Shown: positions 9,225 to 17,739 of the stretch, piece after piece | Numbering within the stretch: the first letter of the stretch is position 1 | Layout: every line of letters starts with the position of its first letter | NCBI GenBank assembly: GCA_963773625.1 | Contig: CAVZCJ010000009.1 | Span: forward strand, 1-64,000 | Length of the DNA: 64,000 nt | Reading direction: 5' to 3' | From: DATARH01 sp963773625 | GTDB taxonomy: Bacteria; Pseudomonadota; Alphaproteobacteria; ATCC43930; CGMCC-115725 | Translations under genes and position numbers: made by a program | Notes under the pieces: generated by a model | Database searches by the model: none | What the model was told of the DNA's origin: nothing | What the model saw: only the letters and a program-made list of their open reading frames with translations

Positions 9225-10284
9225 ATGTGGCCGCAACAACGCCCTCACCGAGCGGCTCAATCTGAAATGGCCGATCCTGCAGGCCCCAATGGGCAGCGCC
9301 AGCACGCCTGGGCTGGCGGCCGCGGTCACCAATGCCGGCGGGCTTGGCGGGCTTGGCATGTGGGCGCGCAATGCCGAACAGGCGGCGCGCCGCATTGCCG
9401 GTTTCCGCCAGCAAAGCGGTGGCAGCCTCAACGTCAACTACCCGATCTGGCCCGACCCGCGCAGCACGCCCGAAACCACCGAGGCGATGCGCGCACATCT
9501 GCAATCTCGGTACGACGCCTTCGGTCTCGGCGCGGCCCCCCAACCGCCGGGCGATATCAGCGATGTCGGTCCCGACCATATCGCGCTGATGCTCGAAACC
9601 AAGCCCGAGGTCGTCAGCTTCCATTTCGGCATGCCCGACCCCGACGCGGTTCGCGCGCTCAAGGCCGCTGGCATCTTCATCATCTCCAGCGCAACGACGG
9701 TCGCCGAAGCGCGCGCCCTCGAAGCCGCCGGTTGCGACGCGATCATCGCCCAAGGCACCGAAGCCGGCGGACATCGCGCCACCTTCACCGGCGTCGATAT
9801 CAGCATGCAGCCCGGCCTCTTCGCGCTGCTACCCCAAATCGTCGATGCGGTTAGCGTACCTGTTATTGCCGCTGGCGGCGTCGCCGACGGAAGGACGTCG
9901 GCGGCGGCATTCATGCTCGGCGCCAGCGCCATGCAGCTCGGTACCGCCTTCCTGCTGTGCGAGGAAGCCGACGTGCGCGACGCACACCGGGCGGCTCTCC
10001 GGTCGGCCAATGACGCCTGCACCGTCGTGACGAACGTGATCAGCGGCCGGGAGTGCCGCTATATCCGCAACGCAATGATCGACGATCTGGTCGCCTCAGG
10101 ACTGCAGCCCCTCCCCGTTCCAGCGCAGCAGAGCCTGACCCAGCCGCTCGCCGCCGCGGGCGATCCCGACTCGACGGCCCTCACCTCGGGCCAATCGGCG
10201 GCGCTGGCGAAATACACCAACGCCGCCGAACTGGTCGAGCAGCTCGCCGCAGCGACGACGCAGCGGCTGCGCGCGTTCGCTTGA
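9225..10284 (+). CDS. Nitronate monooxygenase (2-nitropropane dioxygenase family)
   Basis: About 350 residues of an FMN-dependent TIM barrel that oxidises alkyl nitronates. The N-terminal NLKWPILQAPMGS, the glycine-rich GGLGGLGMW and the flavin-site segment AQGTEAGGHR, whose His is the class I catalytic base, are all present, as is IAAGGVADGR near the phosphate. ATG 9225 sits behind GGGAGGA but is in another frame; one extra base within the first eight codons explains this. A shorter alternative without a good ribosome site would start inside the barrel. It stands alone after a strong terminator. Confidence 0.85.
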
Positions 10285-10644
10285 CATCGCATCTATTGAG
10301 GAGCGGCGCGAAAGCGCCTCTAGAAAATGAGCCGTAATGATTTTTGTTCAATCGCGGAGGACTAGTTCAGACGAGCTGTCGGCGTTCAGTGCGGAGCATA
10401 GTTATGCAATGGCGTCTCAATGAGCCGTTATTGAAGACAGGCGTTAAGTTCATAGCCGCAAGGTCGATACCGACCAAGCGAATTTCGATCAAGCTCGTCG
10501 ACAATATGTGCGTGCGCTATATGCAATGGATCGAAAGCGAGACGTTTTAATTCGAGGCAGCGTTACGCACCGTAAGCTGGGACGGTCTACGGCACGAGCG
10601 ATATTGGCACTCGAAAGGGGGCATGGCATAAAACAACCCTGGTA
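10285..10644. other. Low-GC stretch without a recognisable gene
   Basis: A small GAAA-loop hairpin lies near 10307-10318, just after the nitronate monooxygenase stop. Beyond that I see only a short plus-strand frame (10344-10550) with no family features. Base composition is visibly more AT-rich than in the surrounding genes. Confidence 0.4.
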
Positions 10645-10956
10645 TTGGTATTATGCCTTTTCCTTTTTACATCCTGGCTATTTGTGAGTTTGATTGAGAG
10701 GTCGGCACAAACCAATCGCGCTCCACCGCGTTTGGGAGAACTAATTGTTTGCCTTTTCGTACCCATCGACAAGCAAGTTGATCGGCTCGCGGACTTCGAA
10801 GAACGTTTTGTCGTCCTGTGGACCCCAAAGTTTGGACCGCGAATTGCGCGGCTTATTTATATCGTCCACGCCCTTCGATCGGCCGGAGCGATAATCAGGA
10901 TCGGAATCGCAGCCGCGATAGCGGATCGAATATATCGCGTACTGGGTTGGTTTTGA
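10645..10956 (+). CDS. Hypothetical protein in a low-GC patch
   Basis: The frame of up to 103 codons starts at TTG 10645, with an alternative GTG start near 10683. The N-terminus is hydrophobic if the long form is real. The C-terminal half (KQVDRLADFEERF, then RLIYIVHALRSAGAIIRIGI) alternates charged and hydrophobic helices and reads like a genuine protein. I recognise no family. Its composition is poorer in G and C than its neighbours, which hints at recent acquisition. Confidence 0.4.
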   Translation: MVLCLFLFTSWLFVSLIERSAQTNRAPPRLGELIVCLFVPIDKQVDRLADFEERFVVLWTPKFGPRIARLIYIVHALRSAGAIIRIGIAAAIADRIYRVLGWF

Positions 10957-11078
10957 GCGGGGCTCTAGGACGATAGATTGATCGGCATAACCGGTCTCGT
11001 AGCCATCATTGCCGTTGCTACGCTCTACCCACCCTTCGTTCCATCAACGTCACCGCGGCTGCCTTCGGGTCGGCGGCG

Positions 11079-12051
11079 TCAGTTCGGGACCCAGCTCACC
11101 GCGCGGATTTCGGTGAATTCGCGCGGCAGCTTCTGCCAGCTGTCGCCGGCGTTCTCGGTCGCGAAGAGTTCGCCGTAATGGCTGCAGGCGACGATCCGGT
11201 CGGGGTCGGCCTTGTGGGTCGCGAAGCTCCAGATCGGCGAATTCGGCTCGACCGGCAGCTTCAGCATCTCCCATTTGTTGCCGCCGTCGGTCGAGCGCTG
11301 GATCGCCCCGGCGCAGCCGACCGCGCCGTCGCCGGTGGCGACGAAGAGCGTCTTCGGGTCGCCGATCTTCTGGGTCAGCGCGCGGCAATAGGGCAGCTTG
11401 AACCGGCCGTTGACGCCGATCGGCATCCAGTGCTCGCCGGCATCGTTGGTGGCGAAAATCTCGCGCGGCGTCGTGGTCAGCACCTTGGCGGAGCCGTTGA
11501 GGTTTATCGTGACGTCGTGGATGTCGGGGTCGGGCACCCCCTCCGCGATCCGCGTCCAGCTGTCGCCGCCATCGAGGCTGCGCCGCACGCCATCGACCTC
11601 GACCCCGGCCCAGACGCGCTTGCGGGTTTGACGGATCGACGACCAGCGCCGTCACCCTGGGCACGCGGACATTCGGGCACTCCTCGGCCATGTCGACCGC
11701 GAGCTTCTGCCAGCTCCGGCCAGCGTCCTTCGAGCGGTAGAGCGCCGCCGGCCGCGTCCCGGCGAAGATGATGTCGGGGTTCGACGGATCGACCGCGATC
11801 TTCCACACGTCCATCTTGTTCATCGGCGAGTCGAGCCGCGTGAAGCTCTGCCCGCCGTCGATGCTCTTGTGGATGCCGTCATCGGCGCCGGCGAAGATGG
11901 TTTGCGGCTCCGTCGGGTGAACGGTGAGGCCGTAGACGCGGCTCTCGCTCCACAGCCCGCCCTCGTTCTGCACGCGCTTCCAGCTGTCGCCGCTATCCGC
12001 GCTGCGCCACAGCCCGCTGCCGATCGTGCCGATGCAAATCGCGTAGCTCAT
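11079..12051 (-). CDS. Asp-box (BNR) repeat beta-propeller protein, exo-sialidase/VPS10-like
   Basis: About 323 residues made of repeated Asp-box strands: WRSADSGDSW, HKSIDGGQSF, YRSKDAGRSW, RRSLDGGDSW, QRSTDGGNKW and FATENAGDSW, each of the S-x-D-x-G-x-x-W type. Such repeats build a propeller as in sialidases and the plant photosystem factor Ycf48. Sialidase catalytic residues are not evident, so I would not call it an enzyme. There is no signal peptide at ATG 12051. One frame change at 11621 interrupts the middle; the repeats continue on both sides. The function is unknown. Confidence 0.8.
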
Positions 12052-12082
12052 GTCGTCCTCCCTGTTCGCTGCATGGTGGACG

Positions 12083-12210
12083 GTGCGTCCTTCGAGGCTC
12101 CCACCGGGTCAAACCCGGTGGTCGCACCTCAGGATGAGGAAGGTTGCGCCGGACTAAACGAACCTCATCCTGAGGCGCCGCGCGAAGCGCGGCCTCGAAG
12201 GACGCACCGC
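12083..12210. repeat. Large intergenic palindromic repeat
   Basis: The outer arms read GGTGCGTCCTTCGAGG on the left and CCTCGAAGGACGCACC on the right, with inner arms CTCAGGATGAGG and CCTCATCCTGAG and small hairpins between them. The whole block lies between the Asp-box gene and the VOC gene. It resembles the long intergenic palindromes common in Rhizobiales-type genomes. Confidence 0.75.
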
Positions 12211-12223
12211 GCTTCTCCTGCGA

Positions 12224-12633
12224 TCAGTACCCTTCCCAGCCGGTGTGCGAGATGTCGATCACGACGCCGTCCGGGCCCCGACCATTTCATCTCGAAATTG
12301 GCGTGGCCGCCCGCCGCCATCGTCTTGTCGACGTGGTCCTTGCCGGTGAGCTGCGTTGGCGTTGGCGATCTCGAGCTGCTGCACCGCGCCGTCGAGGTCC
12401 TCGACCTCGAAGCCGAAATGGTGGATGCCGGTGAAGTTCTCGCCGTGCGCGCCGACATCGGCCGAGCGGTTGTCCTTCAGATTGAGCACCGCGAGGTTGA
12501 TGTGACCGTCGGTGAGGAACACCGCGCCGTTCGGGCTGCGCCGAACCTCCTTGAGGCCAAACGCTTCCTTGTAAAAGGCGGCGGTCTTCGATGGGTTTTC
12601 GGTGGTCAGCGCGATGTGCCGGATGCGGGCCAT
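12224..12633 (-). CDS. VOC-family (glyoxalase/bleomycin-resistance) protein
   Basis: About 136 residues forming two babb modules of a vicinal-oxygen-chelate protein. It starts at ATG 12633 (MARIRHIALTTENPSKTA) behind GAGGAGG. Candidate metal ligands are His6 and the His pair in GIHHFGFEVEDLD. Two extra bases, near 12350 and 12282, break the frame; the joined end reads DISHTGWEGY. VOC proteins range from lyases and dioxygenases to binding proteins, and nothing local fixes the reaction. Confidence 0.8.
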
Positions 12634-12736
12634 GTGCGTCCTCCTCGAGCGATGCGACATTCTGTCCAGCTTAAATCCGACGAGCGGCCGCTTGTCATCC
12701 ATCGCGAGCGAGACAAATCTTGTTCTTCTTTTGTTC

Positions 12737-12765
12737 TTGACAAATACGTAAATCTATGCTATATG
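12737..12765 (+). promoter_or_regulatory. Sigma-70-type promoter
   Basis: A perfect -35 box TTGACA (12737-12742) is separated by 17 bp from TATATG (12760-12765). This is one of the best promoter matches in the window. It points towards the 11-bp repeat array and no recognisable protein gene, so it may drive a non-coding transcript. Confidence 0.55.
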
Positions 12766-12968
12766 CGCAATTAAAGGAAGAACCTCTTCCGATCCACGAT
12801 GAACGCGCTCTCTTCACGTTGCGATAATCGTAAGCCTATACCTTTGACAAAATCCCTGTGCCTGTTCATTTCGAGCAAATACAGGTTCAACAGGGCAGTA
12901 TCGGTTCGTTTGCGCCGTGTTTCTCATCGCCTTCCGGTCGGCACCGGCTTGCTGGCTCCGGCGTTACC

Positions 12969-13041
12969 GCTGATCCGCCGCTGTTTTCTCGCTGTTATGG
13001 CCGCTGTTATCCCGCTGTTCCGCCGCTGTTATTTTGCTGAT
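12969..13041 (+). repeat. Tandem array of about seven 11-bp units, consensus CCGCTGTTATC
   Basis: The core GCTGWT recurs at 12969, 12980, 12991, 13003, 13014, 13025 and 13036, i.e. at steps of 11, 11, 12, 11, 11 and 11 bp, close to one helical turn. The inner five units have GCTGTT, the outer two GCTGAT. The period is not a multiple of three, so it is not a coding repeat. It resembles an iteron or a phased protein-binding array. Confidence 0.65.
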
Positions 13042-13204
13042 AAATGGGCCAAGAACATCGTGAAAAATCATCATATTTTTCAATCGACTAAGGCCGACGC
13101 TTCCCGCTCGCCGCAACATCGATAACAGCGACGCGGGCGCGATACTAGCTCGCCGAGCGCGGCCGTCGGCGCTAGAGTTTCGCCATCAACCTGGGAGGAG
13201 CGAC

Positions 13205-14442
13205 ATGGCGCGCGACGGCTATCTGATCCTCGACAGCGATCTGCACATGATGGAGCCGGGCGACCTCTGGGCCCGCTATCTCAAAGCCCCGTACAACAAG
13301 AACCCGCCGCAGTTCTTTGGCGGCCAGCGCGAGCAGCTCAAGGAGATCGAAGGACGACAAGGGCAACACCGACTCGATCATGGGCATGAAGGTGCAGGGC
13401 CTGGCGATCCCGGCGCACAACATGGAACAGGGCGCGACCGTCTCCAGCCGCGAGCTGCGCCGCCGCAGCCGGGCGCGGCACCCGCATTTCAACGTCGCCC
13501 GCGCCAACGGCTACGACGCGCCGTCGACGCTGACCGCGATGGACATCGAGGGCATCGACGTCGCCGTGATGTACGGCACCCGCGGCCGCCAGATCCTGTG
13601 CCACGACGACCTTGAGCCCGACTACGCCGCGGCGCTGGCGCGCGCCTACAACGACTGGGCGGCCGATTACTGCAAGACCGACCCGACCCGGCTCAAATTC
13701 GCCGCGCAGCTGGCGATGCACGATGTCGGCCTCGCGGTCGAGGAGGCCCGGCGCTGCGTCAACGAGCTGGGCGCGGTCGCGGTGATCGGCACCCCGAACC
13801 CGGTCAACGGCCAGCACCTGCACGACGACGCGGTCGAGCCGCTCTGGAATGCACTCGAAGAACTCGACGTGCCGATTGGCTTTCACCCGACCGGCAACAC
13901 CGCGCTCAAGGACGATGCCGGGCGGCGCTATGTCGGCCACGCCAATTTCCACCCGATCGCCCACGCGATCCGCAACCCGGTGGAGCTGATGGGCGCGATC
14001 GCCAGCCTGACGACCGGCGGCGTGCTCGAACGCCACCCGAAGGTTCGTGCGGCCTTCCTCGAAGGAACCGCCGGCTGGCTGCATTGGTGGCTGTGGCGGC
14101 TCGACGACCAGTGGGAGAAATTCGGCCCGGGCTGCGAGCGCCAGCTGATCGATGGCGCCGAGCGAGTATTTCAAGCGCCAATGCTACATCGCGCTCGACG
14201 TCGACGAGGAACCGGCGGTGGTGACAGTCAACCAGCTGGGCGCCGAATATTTCGTCGTGTCGAGCGACTACCCGCACTCCGACGGCGCGTTCCCCGAGGC
14301 GATGGAGCAGTTCCTCGGCCTGCCGCTCAACGACGAGCAGCGCCGCAAGATCCTGTGGGACAATTGCGCCCGGCTCTACGGCATCCCGACGCCGGTCAGC
14401 GCGCTAAGCCGCGAACCGAGCCAAGGCGCCGCGGCGGAGTAG
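13205..14442 (+). CDS. Amidohydrolase-2 family metal-dependent hydrolase
   Basis: About 412 residues of a TIM-barrel hydrolase or decarboxylase related to ACMSD-type enzymes. It starts at ATG 13205 after GGGAGGAG. The N-terminal metal motif appears as DSDLHMMEP, a later ligand His is in IGFHPTGN, and the C-terminal Asp is in SSDYPHSDG. Frame changes near 13352 and 14155 are each consistent with an extra G. The neighbouring ring-cleavage dioxygenase and flavoprotein suggest a role in aromatic-compound breakdown, but this is inference. Confidence 0.83.
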
Positions 14443-14454
14443 GGAGGTTTATCG

Positions 14455-14546
14455 ACCGCTTCCCGGCGAAAGCCGGGACCCACCTTTCGACCGTCTCTGG
14501 CACTGAAAAGTGGGCCCCGACTTTCGTCGGGGAGCGATATTCGGAG
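14455..14546. repeat. Intergenic hairpin repeat between convergent genes
   Basis: Two hairpins, TTCCCGGCGAAAGCCGGGA and CCCCGACTTTCGTCGGGG, lie between convergent genes, separated by about 50 bp. Flanking words ACCCAC and GTGGGCC also pair. It looks like a dispersed palindromic repeat that may serve as a terminator for both sides. Confidence 0.6.
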
Positions 14547-14553
14547 GCGTCCC

Positions 14554-15634
14554 CTAAGCCGGAAAGCTCAGGAAGCACTTATCCGAGGCGAGGATATAGG
14601 TCTCCATGTAGTCCTGGATGACCGGCTTTGGCTTGTCGAGCGCTTCCATCGCGCCAATCAGGCACATCCAGTTCAGCATCTCGTGCTGCCCGGAGAACTC
14701 CATCTCGGCCAGCGAACGCTTGCGCCAGGTGGCGTAGTCGGCGCGGCTGACCGCGTCGAACAAGATGCGGTCTCCTTCCTGGTCGGGCCACAAATAGCCG
14801 TTCTTCGGCGACAGGAAGGCGTGCGACCAGCTCGACGAGGCGATCAGCGCCACCCGATAAGGCGACTTCGCCAGCACCTCGGCGACCTTGGCGCCGACTT
14901 CCATGCAGCGCCACGGATGCGGCGAGGACGGGTCTTCGCCCTCCTCCTCCGGCCGCGGCGGCGCGAACAGATGGCCGAGCCCGCCCTTGGCGTAGAGCAG
15001 GTTGCGGCCGTAGCAGTTCACCGCGAACGGGATCACCGGATAGGGGAAGCCCTTTCCGGTCCCAATCGAGGTAGAGGAACGTGTTGGTGAAGGCGTGCGC
15101 CATCGGATGGTGCAGCGGCTTATAGGCATAGGCCATGTCGATGCCGGCCTCGATGAGCCCGGTCGTCAGGTACTTCGCGGCCTCGCGGTGGCCCTTCAGC
15201 TTCAGGGTCCAGTCGCCGGGTTCAGACCAGCGGTTGGCTTTGCCGTGCCCGTTCGAGCCGTTGGCGACGGCCCAAGGCTGCAGCGAAATCTCGTCGTCGT
15301 AGCCGAGCACGCAGAAGGCCGGGACGATGTCTTCCTTGAAGTTCTCGTACTGGTCGTCGCCCCAGACCAGCACGAAATCCGGGTTGAAATCGTCGAGGAT
15401 CTTGCGGATCGCGCGGAAATCGTTGCCGAAGCGCTCGCCGCAGCGATTGGCGGCGCCCAGCCCATCATCGTTGCCGAGCTCGGCCAGCATCTCTTTCGGC
15501 CAGTTGGCCGGGTCCTTGCGCGCGGCATCGACGTTCGGCGCCTCCAGGGTGCGCTTGAACACGCCGGTCAGCCCCTCGTTGGGCAGGCACAAGGTCGGCC
15601 AGTGGGTGACGCCCAATCCAAGGATTTCCGCCAT
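14554..15634 (-). CDS. Class III extradiol ring-cleavage dioxygenase, LigB-type subunit
   Basis: About 360 residues. The N-terminal LGVTHWPTLC carries the first metal-ligand His of LigB-type enzymes, and later conserved segments are VLVWGDDQYENF, PLHHPMAHAF and ASSSWSHAFL with further His residues. Such enzymes open catechol-type rings with Fe(II). An extra C near 15065 breaks the frame at LDWD/GKGFPYP. The gene is 50 bp after the flavoprotein gene in the same direction, so the two may be cotranscribed. Substrate unknown. Confidence 0.83.
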
Positions 15635-15684
15635 CGTCCTGTTCCTCCTGATGATGCGCCGATCTTATCCGATCGGATGCTTCG

Positions 15685-16896
15685 CTAATACTGCCCCTTC
15701 GGCTCGAGGCCGAACGCGTGCTGGCCGTACATCGTGCCGACCGCGTCCCAGTTAAGGCTGACATGGCGCGCCACCGCGTTGACGTCGCGCCAAGCGCGCT
15801 GCACCGGGTTCGACAGCAAGAGCCCGTAGCCGCCGGTCGAGGCGTTGAGCGCCTCGACCGCCTGCACCGCGAGCCGCGTCACATAGGCCTGGTCGCGGCG
15901 GCAGCGGATGCGGTCGGCGACGGTGATTTCCTCGCCGGCGTAAAGCTTTGCGGTCATGTTCCTCATGTCGGTGACGAGGATCAGCTCGGCCGCATCGACA
16001 TTGGCGGCGGCCTCGGCATAGCGCAGCTGGATCGTCGCGAACCCGGTCATCGGCAGATTGCCGCCGGCAAGGGCGCCGCGGGTTTTGCGGCCGCTCGTCA
16101 TGTCCAGATAGGCGTCGAGCGCGCCCCTCGCCGCCCCTATTGCGGTCGAAGCGAGCATCGACGCGCCGTGGATCAACAACGGCATCTTGTAGAGCGGGTT
16201 TTTGTGGTGCTTGCCGCCCGGGGTGGTGCCGGCGCGGGCATCGGCGAAGGTCAACACGCGGTGCGTTGGGACGAAGACGTCATGCGCGGCGATGTCCTTG
16301 CTGCCGGTGCCGGCGAGCCCGTTGACGAACCAGGTGTCGATGATCTCGACATCGCCGATCGGCAGCAGGAAGAAGGCGCCCTCGTGGGGCGGCGCGGCGC
16401 CCTCGGGCGCGATGAAGCCGCCGAGCTTGATCCAGCTCGAATGGTCGCAGCCGCTGGCGAAGGACCAGCGACCGGTGAGGCGATAGCCGCCCTCGACCGG
16501 CACCGCCGTTCCGGTCGGCGCAAAGCACGCGCAGGTCAGCGGTTCGTCGCCGTCGGCCCAGACCTCGCGCTGTGCCTCGATCGAGTAATGCGCGATCGAT
16601 TGCCCCGTCGAGAGCGCGCCGTTGATCGTCCATCCGGTCGAGGCGCAGGCCGCCGAGATCGTCATCGCGATTCGCAGCGCAGTTTCGCTGTCGTACTCGT
16701 AGCCGCCGAATTCCTTGGGCCGGCAGGTGCGCAGCAACTCGGCGTCGCGGACCCGCCCGATGATTTGCGGCAGGACGTTGCGGTTGCGCTCGGTTTCCTC
16801 GGCGAGCTCGCGGATTTCCGGCACGATCGCGCGCGCCCGTTCGACCAGCTCATCCGGCGTGGGAATGCTGAGACGACGTAACGTGGCGGCGGTCAT
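15685..16896 (-). CDS. Acyl-CoA dehydrogenase-fold flavoprotein (HsaA/HpaB-like monooxygenase type)
   Basis: Intact, 403 residues from ATG 16896 behind GGGAGGTCG. The fold is seen in RPKEFGGYEYD, AACASTGWTING and GRWSFASGCDHSSW, the last typical of reduced-flavin monooxygenases of the HsaA class rather than of true acyl-CoA dehydrogenases, whose catalytic Glu is not evident. These enzymes hydroxylate phenolic rings using FMNH2 or FADH2 from a partner reductase. With the downstream ring-cleavage dioxygenase this suggests hydroxylation followed by ring opening. No reductase gene is nearby. Confidence 0.78.
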   Translation of the reverse strand: MTAATLRRLSIPTPDELVERARAIVPEIRELAEETERNRNVLPQIIGRVRDAELLRTCRPKEFGGYEYDSETALRIAMTISAACASTGWTINGALSTGQSIAHYSIEAQREVWADGDEPLTCACFAPTGTAVPVEGGYRLTGRWSFASGCDHSSWIKLGGFIAPEGAAPPHEGAFFLLPIGDVEIIDTWFVNGLAGTGSKDIAAHDVFVPTHRVLTFADARAGTTPGGKHHKNPLYKMPLLIHGASMLASTAIGAARGALDAYLDMTSGRKTRGALAGGNLPMTGFATIQLRYAEAAANVDAAELILVTDMRNMTAKLYAGEEITVADRIRCRRDQAYVTRLAVQAVEALNASTGGYGLLLSNPVQRAWRDVNAVARHVSLNWDAVGTMYGQHAFGLEPKGQY

Positions 16897-16991
16897 GCGC
16901 CGACCTCCCTGGCGCGCCCGGTGACGAGGCGGCACAATGCGCCACGGAAATGGCTCCGACAATTGAAATTGGTCAACCGGGGAGAGTCGGC

Positions 16992-17504
16992 ATGGCGGTG
17001 CGTTACTGTTCCTATCTCGGCATCGCCGCGATACCGTTCTGTTGCTGGATAACCGCCGCCAACGCACAGAGCGGGCCGGCATTGCGCCCGATTCCGGCGG
17101 CCGAATGCCAGTCCTTCGCCGTGCAAGTTCAGAACGCGATCGGGATGGCCGCCAAGGCGTCGGAAGACGATTTCACCGATCTGAGCGATCGCAGCGAGGG
17201 GCGCTCCTGTCACATCTCCGCAACCGCGTCGGGCCAGGCCTTTGGCGCGCCAACCGAATTGATCGCCAAACTCGACCCCGTCTTTTCCGGCTGGCAGGAC
17301 GACCCCACGCGTGCCGACTCCGGGCCGGCCGAAGCCGATAAGGGCTTCGTCAAAGATAACCGCATCGCCACGGTGGACGTGGGCTGGGAGCCAGGACCCG
17401 GCGCCAGTTGCTCCGACAAGCAGCCGCTCTCCGCCTGCAATATCACGCCGCAGCAGAAGCTGTGGACCGTGACTGTCGATATCGTCGAGAAGGCGGGGAA
17501 GTAG
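16992..17504 (+). CDS. Exported hypothetical protein
   Basis: 170 residues from ATG 16992, behind GGGGAGAG. The N-terminus (MAVRYCSYLGIAAIPFCCWI) is a signal peptide with a likely cut after ITAANAQ. The mature part has four cysteines, which could form disulfides in the periplasm, and ends VDIVEKAGK. An upstream ATG at 16950 would put charged residues before the signal, so I reject it. I recognise no family. Confidence 0.65.
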   Translation: MAVRYCSYLGIAAIPFCCWITAANAQSGPALRPIPAAECQSFAVQVQNAIGMAAKASEDDFTDLSDRSEGRSCHISATASGQAFGAPTELIAKLDPVFSGWQDDPTRADSGPAEADKGFVKDNRIATVDVGWEPGPGASCSDKQPLSACNITPQQKLWTVTVDIVEKAGK

Positions 17505-17521
17505 CCTCATCTCCCGACTAA

Positions 17522-17535
17522 TTGACCTGTATCAA
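17522..17535. promoter_or_regulatory. FNR/FixK-type box
   Basis: TTGACCTGTATCAA fits TTGAY-N4-ATCAA and lies 55 bp before the ATG of the small membrane protein gene at 17590, a normal activator position if transcription starts about 40 bp downstream of the centre. Confidence 0.6.
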
Positions 17536-17589
17536 CGCGCGCCGTGGCGACTTCCCGGACTGTGCGCCGACCCTGACGGGAGCGCGGTA

Positions 17590-17727
17590 ATGTTCGGAAT
17601 GATGAGAGACGGCTTCGGCTATGGCCCGATGGGCTGGGGCATGGGGCTCGGCATGGGCCTCGGATCGCCAACGGTTGTGCTCGTGCTTGGCGCGATCGCG
17701 CTGTTCAAGTATCTCGTGACGCGCTAG
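17590..17727 (+). CDS. Small Gly/Met-rich membrane protein, 45 residues
   Basis: The frame ATG 17590 to TAG 17727 encodes an N-terminus rich in Gly and Met (MFGMMRDGFGYGPMGWGMGL) and a C-terminal hydrophobic helix (TVVLVLGAIALFKYLV). A GGGAG sequence precedes the start and an FNR-type box lies 55 bp upstream. Met- and Gly-rich small membrane proteins are often linked to copper or redox stress, but that is only a suggestion. Its stop is 12 bp from the convergent stop of the next gene. Confidence 0.6.
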   Translation: MFGMMRDGFGYGPMGWGMGLGMGLGSPTVVLVLGAIALFKYLVTR

Positions 17728-17739
17728 CGCGTCCGGCGC

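Larger units (their letters stand above)
12634..13204. other. AT-rich intergenic region with promoter and repeat array
   Basis: Between divergent genes this 570-bp stretch has clearly lower GC, a consensus-like promoter at 12737-12765 and the 11-bp repeat array at 12969-13041. A 108-codon plus-strand frame (12799-13125) is open, but its translation looks like translated repeats rather than a folded protein. I do not annotate it as a gene. Confidence 0.5.

Noticed and set aside
12799..13125. 108-codon plus-strand frame behind a good promoter
   Set aside because: Much of the translation is the 11-bp repeat array and the ribosome site is far from the ATG; no protein features.
16963..16976. TTGA-N6-TCAA before the exported protein at 16992 as an FNR box
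   Set aside because: Only the half-site cores match, and it overlaps the ribosome-binding region, so it is at best a weak repressor site.
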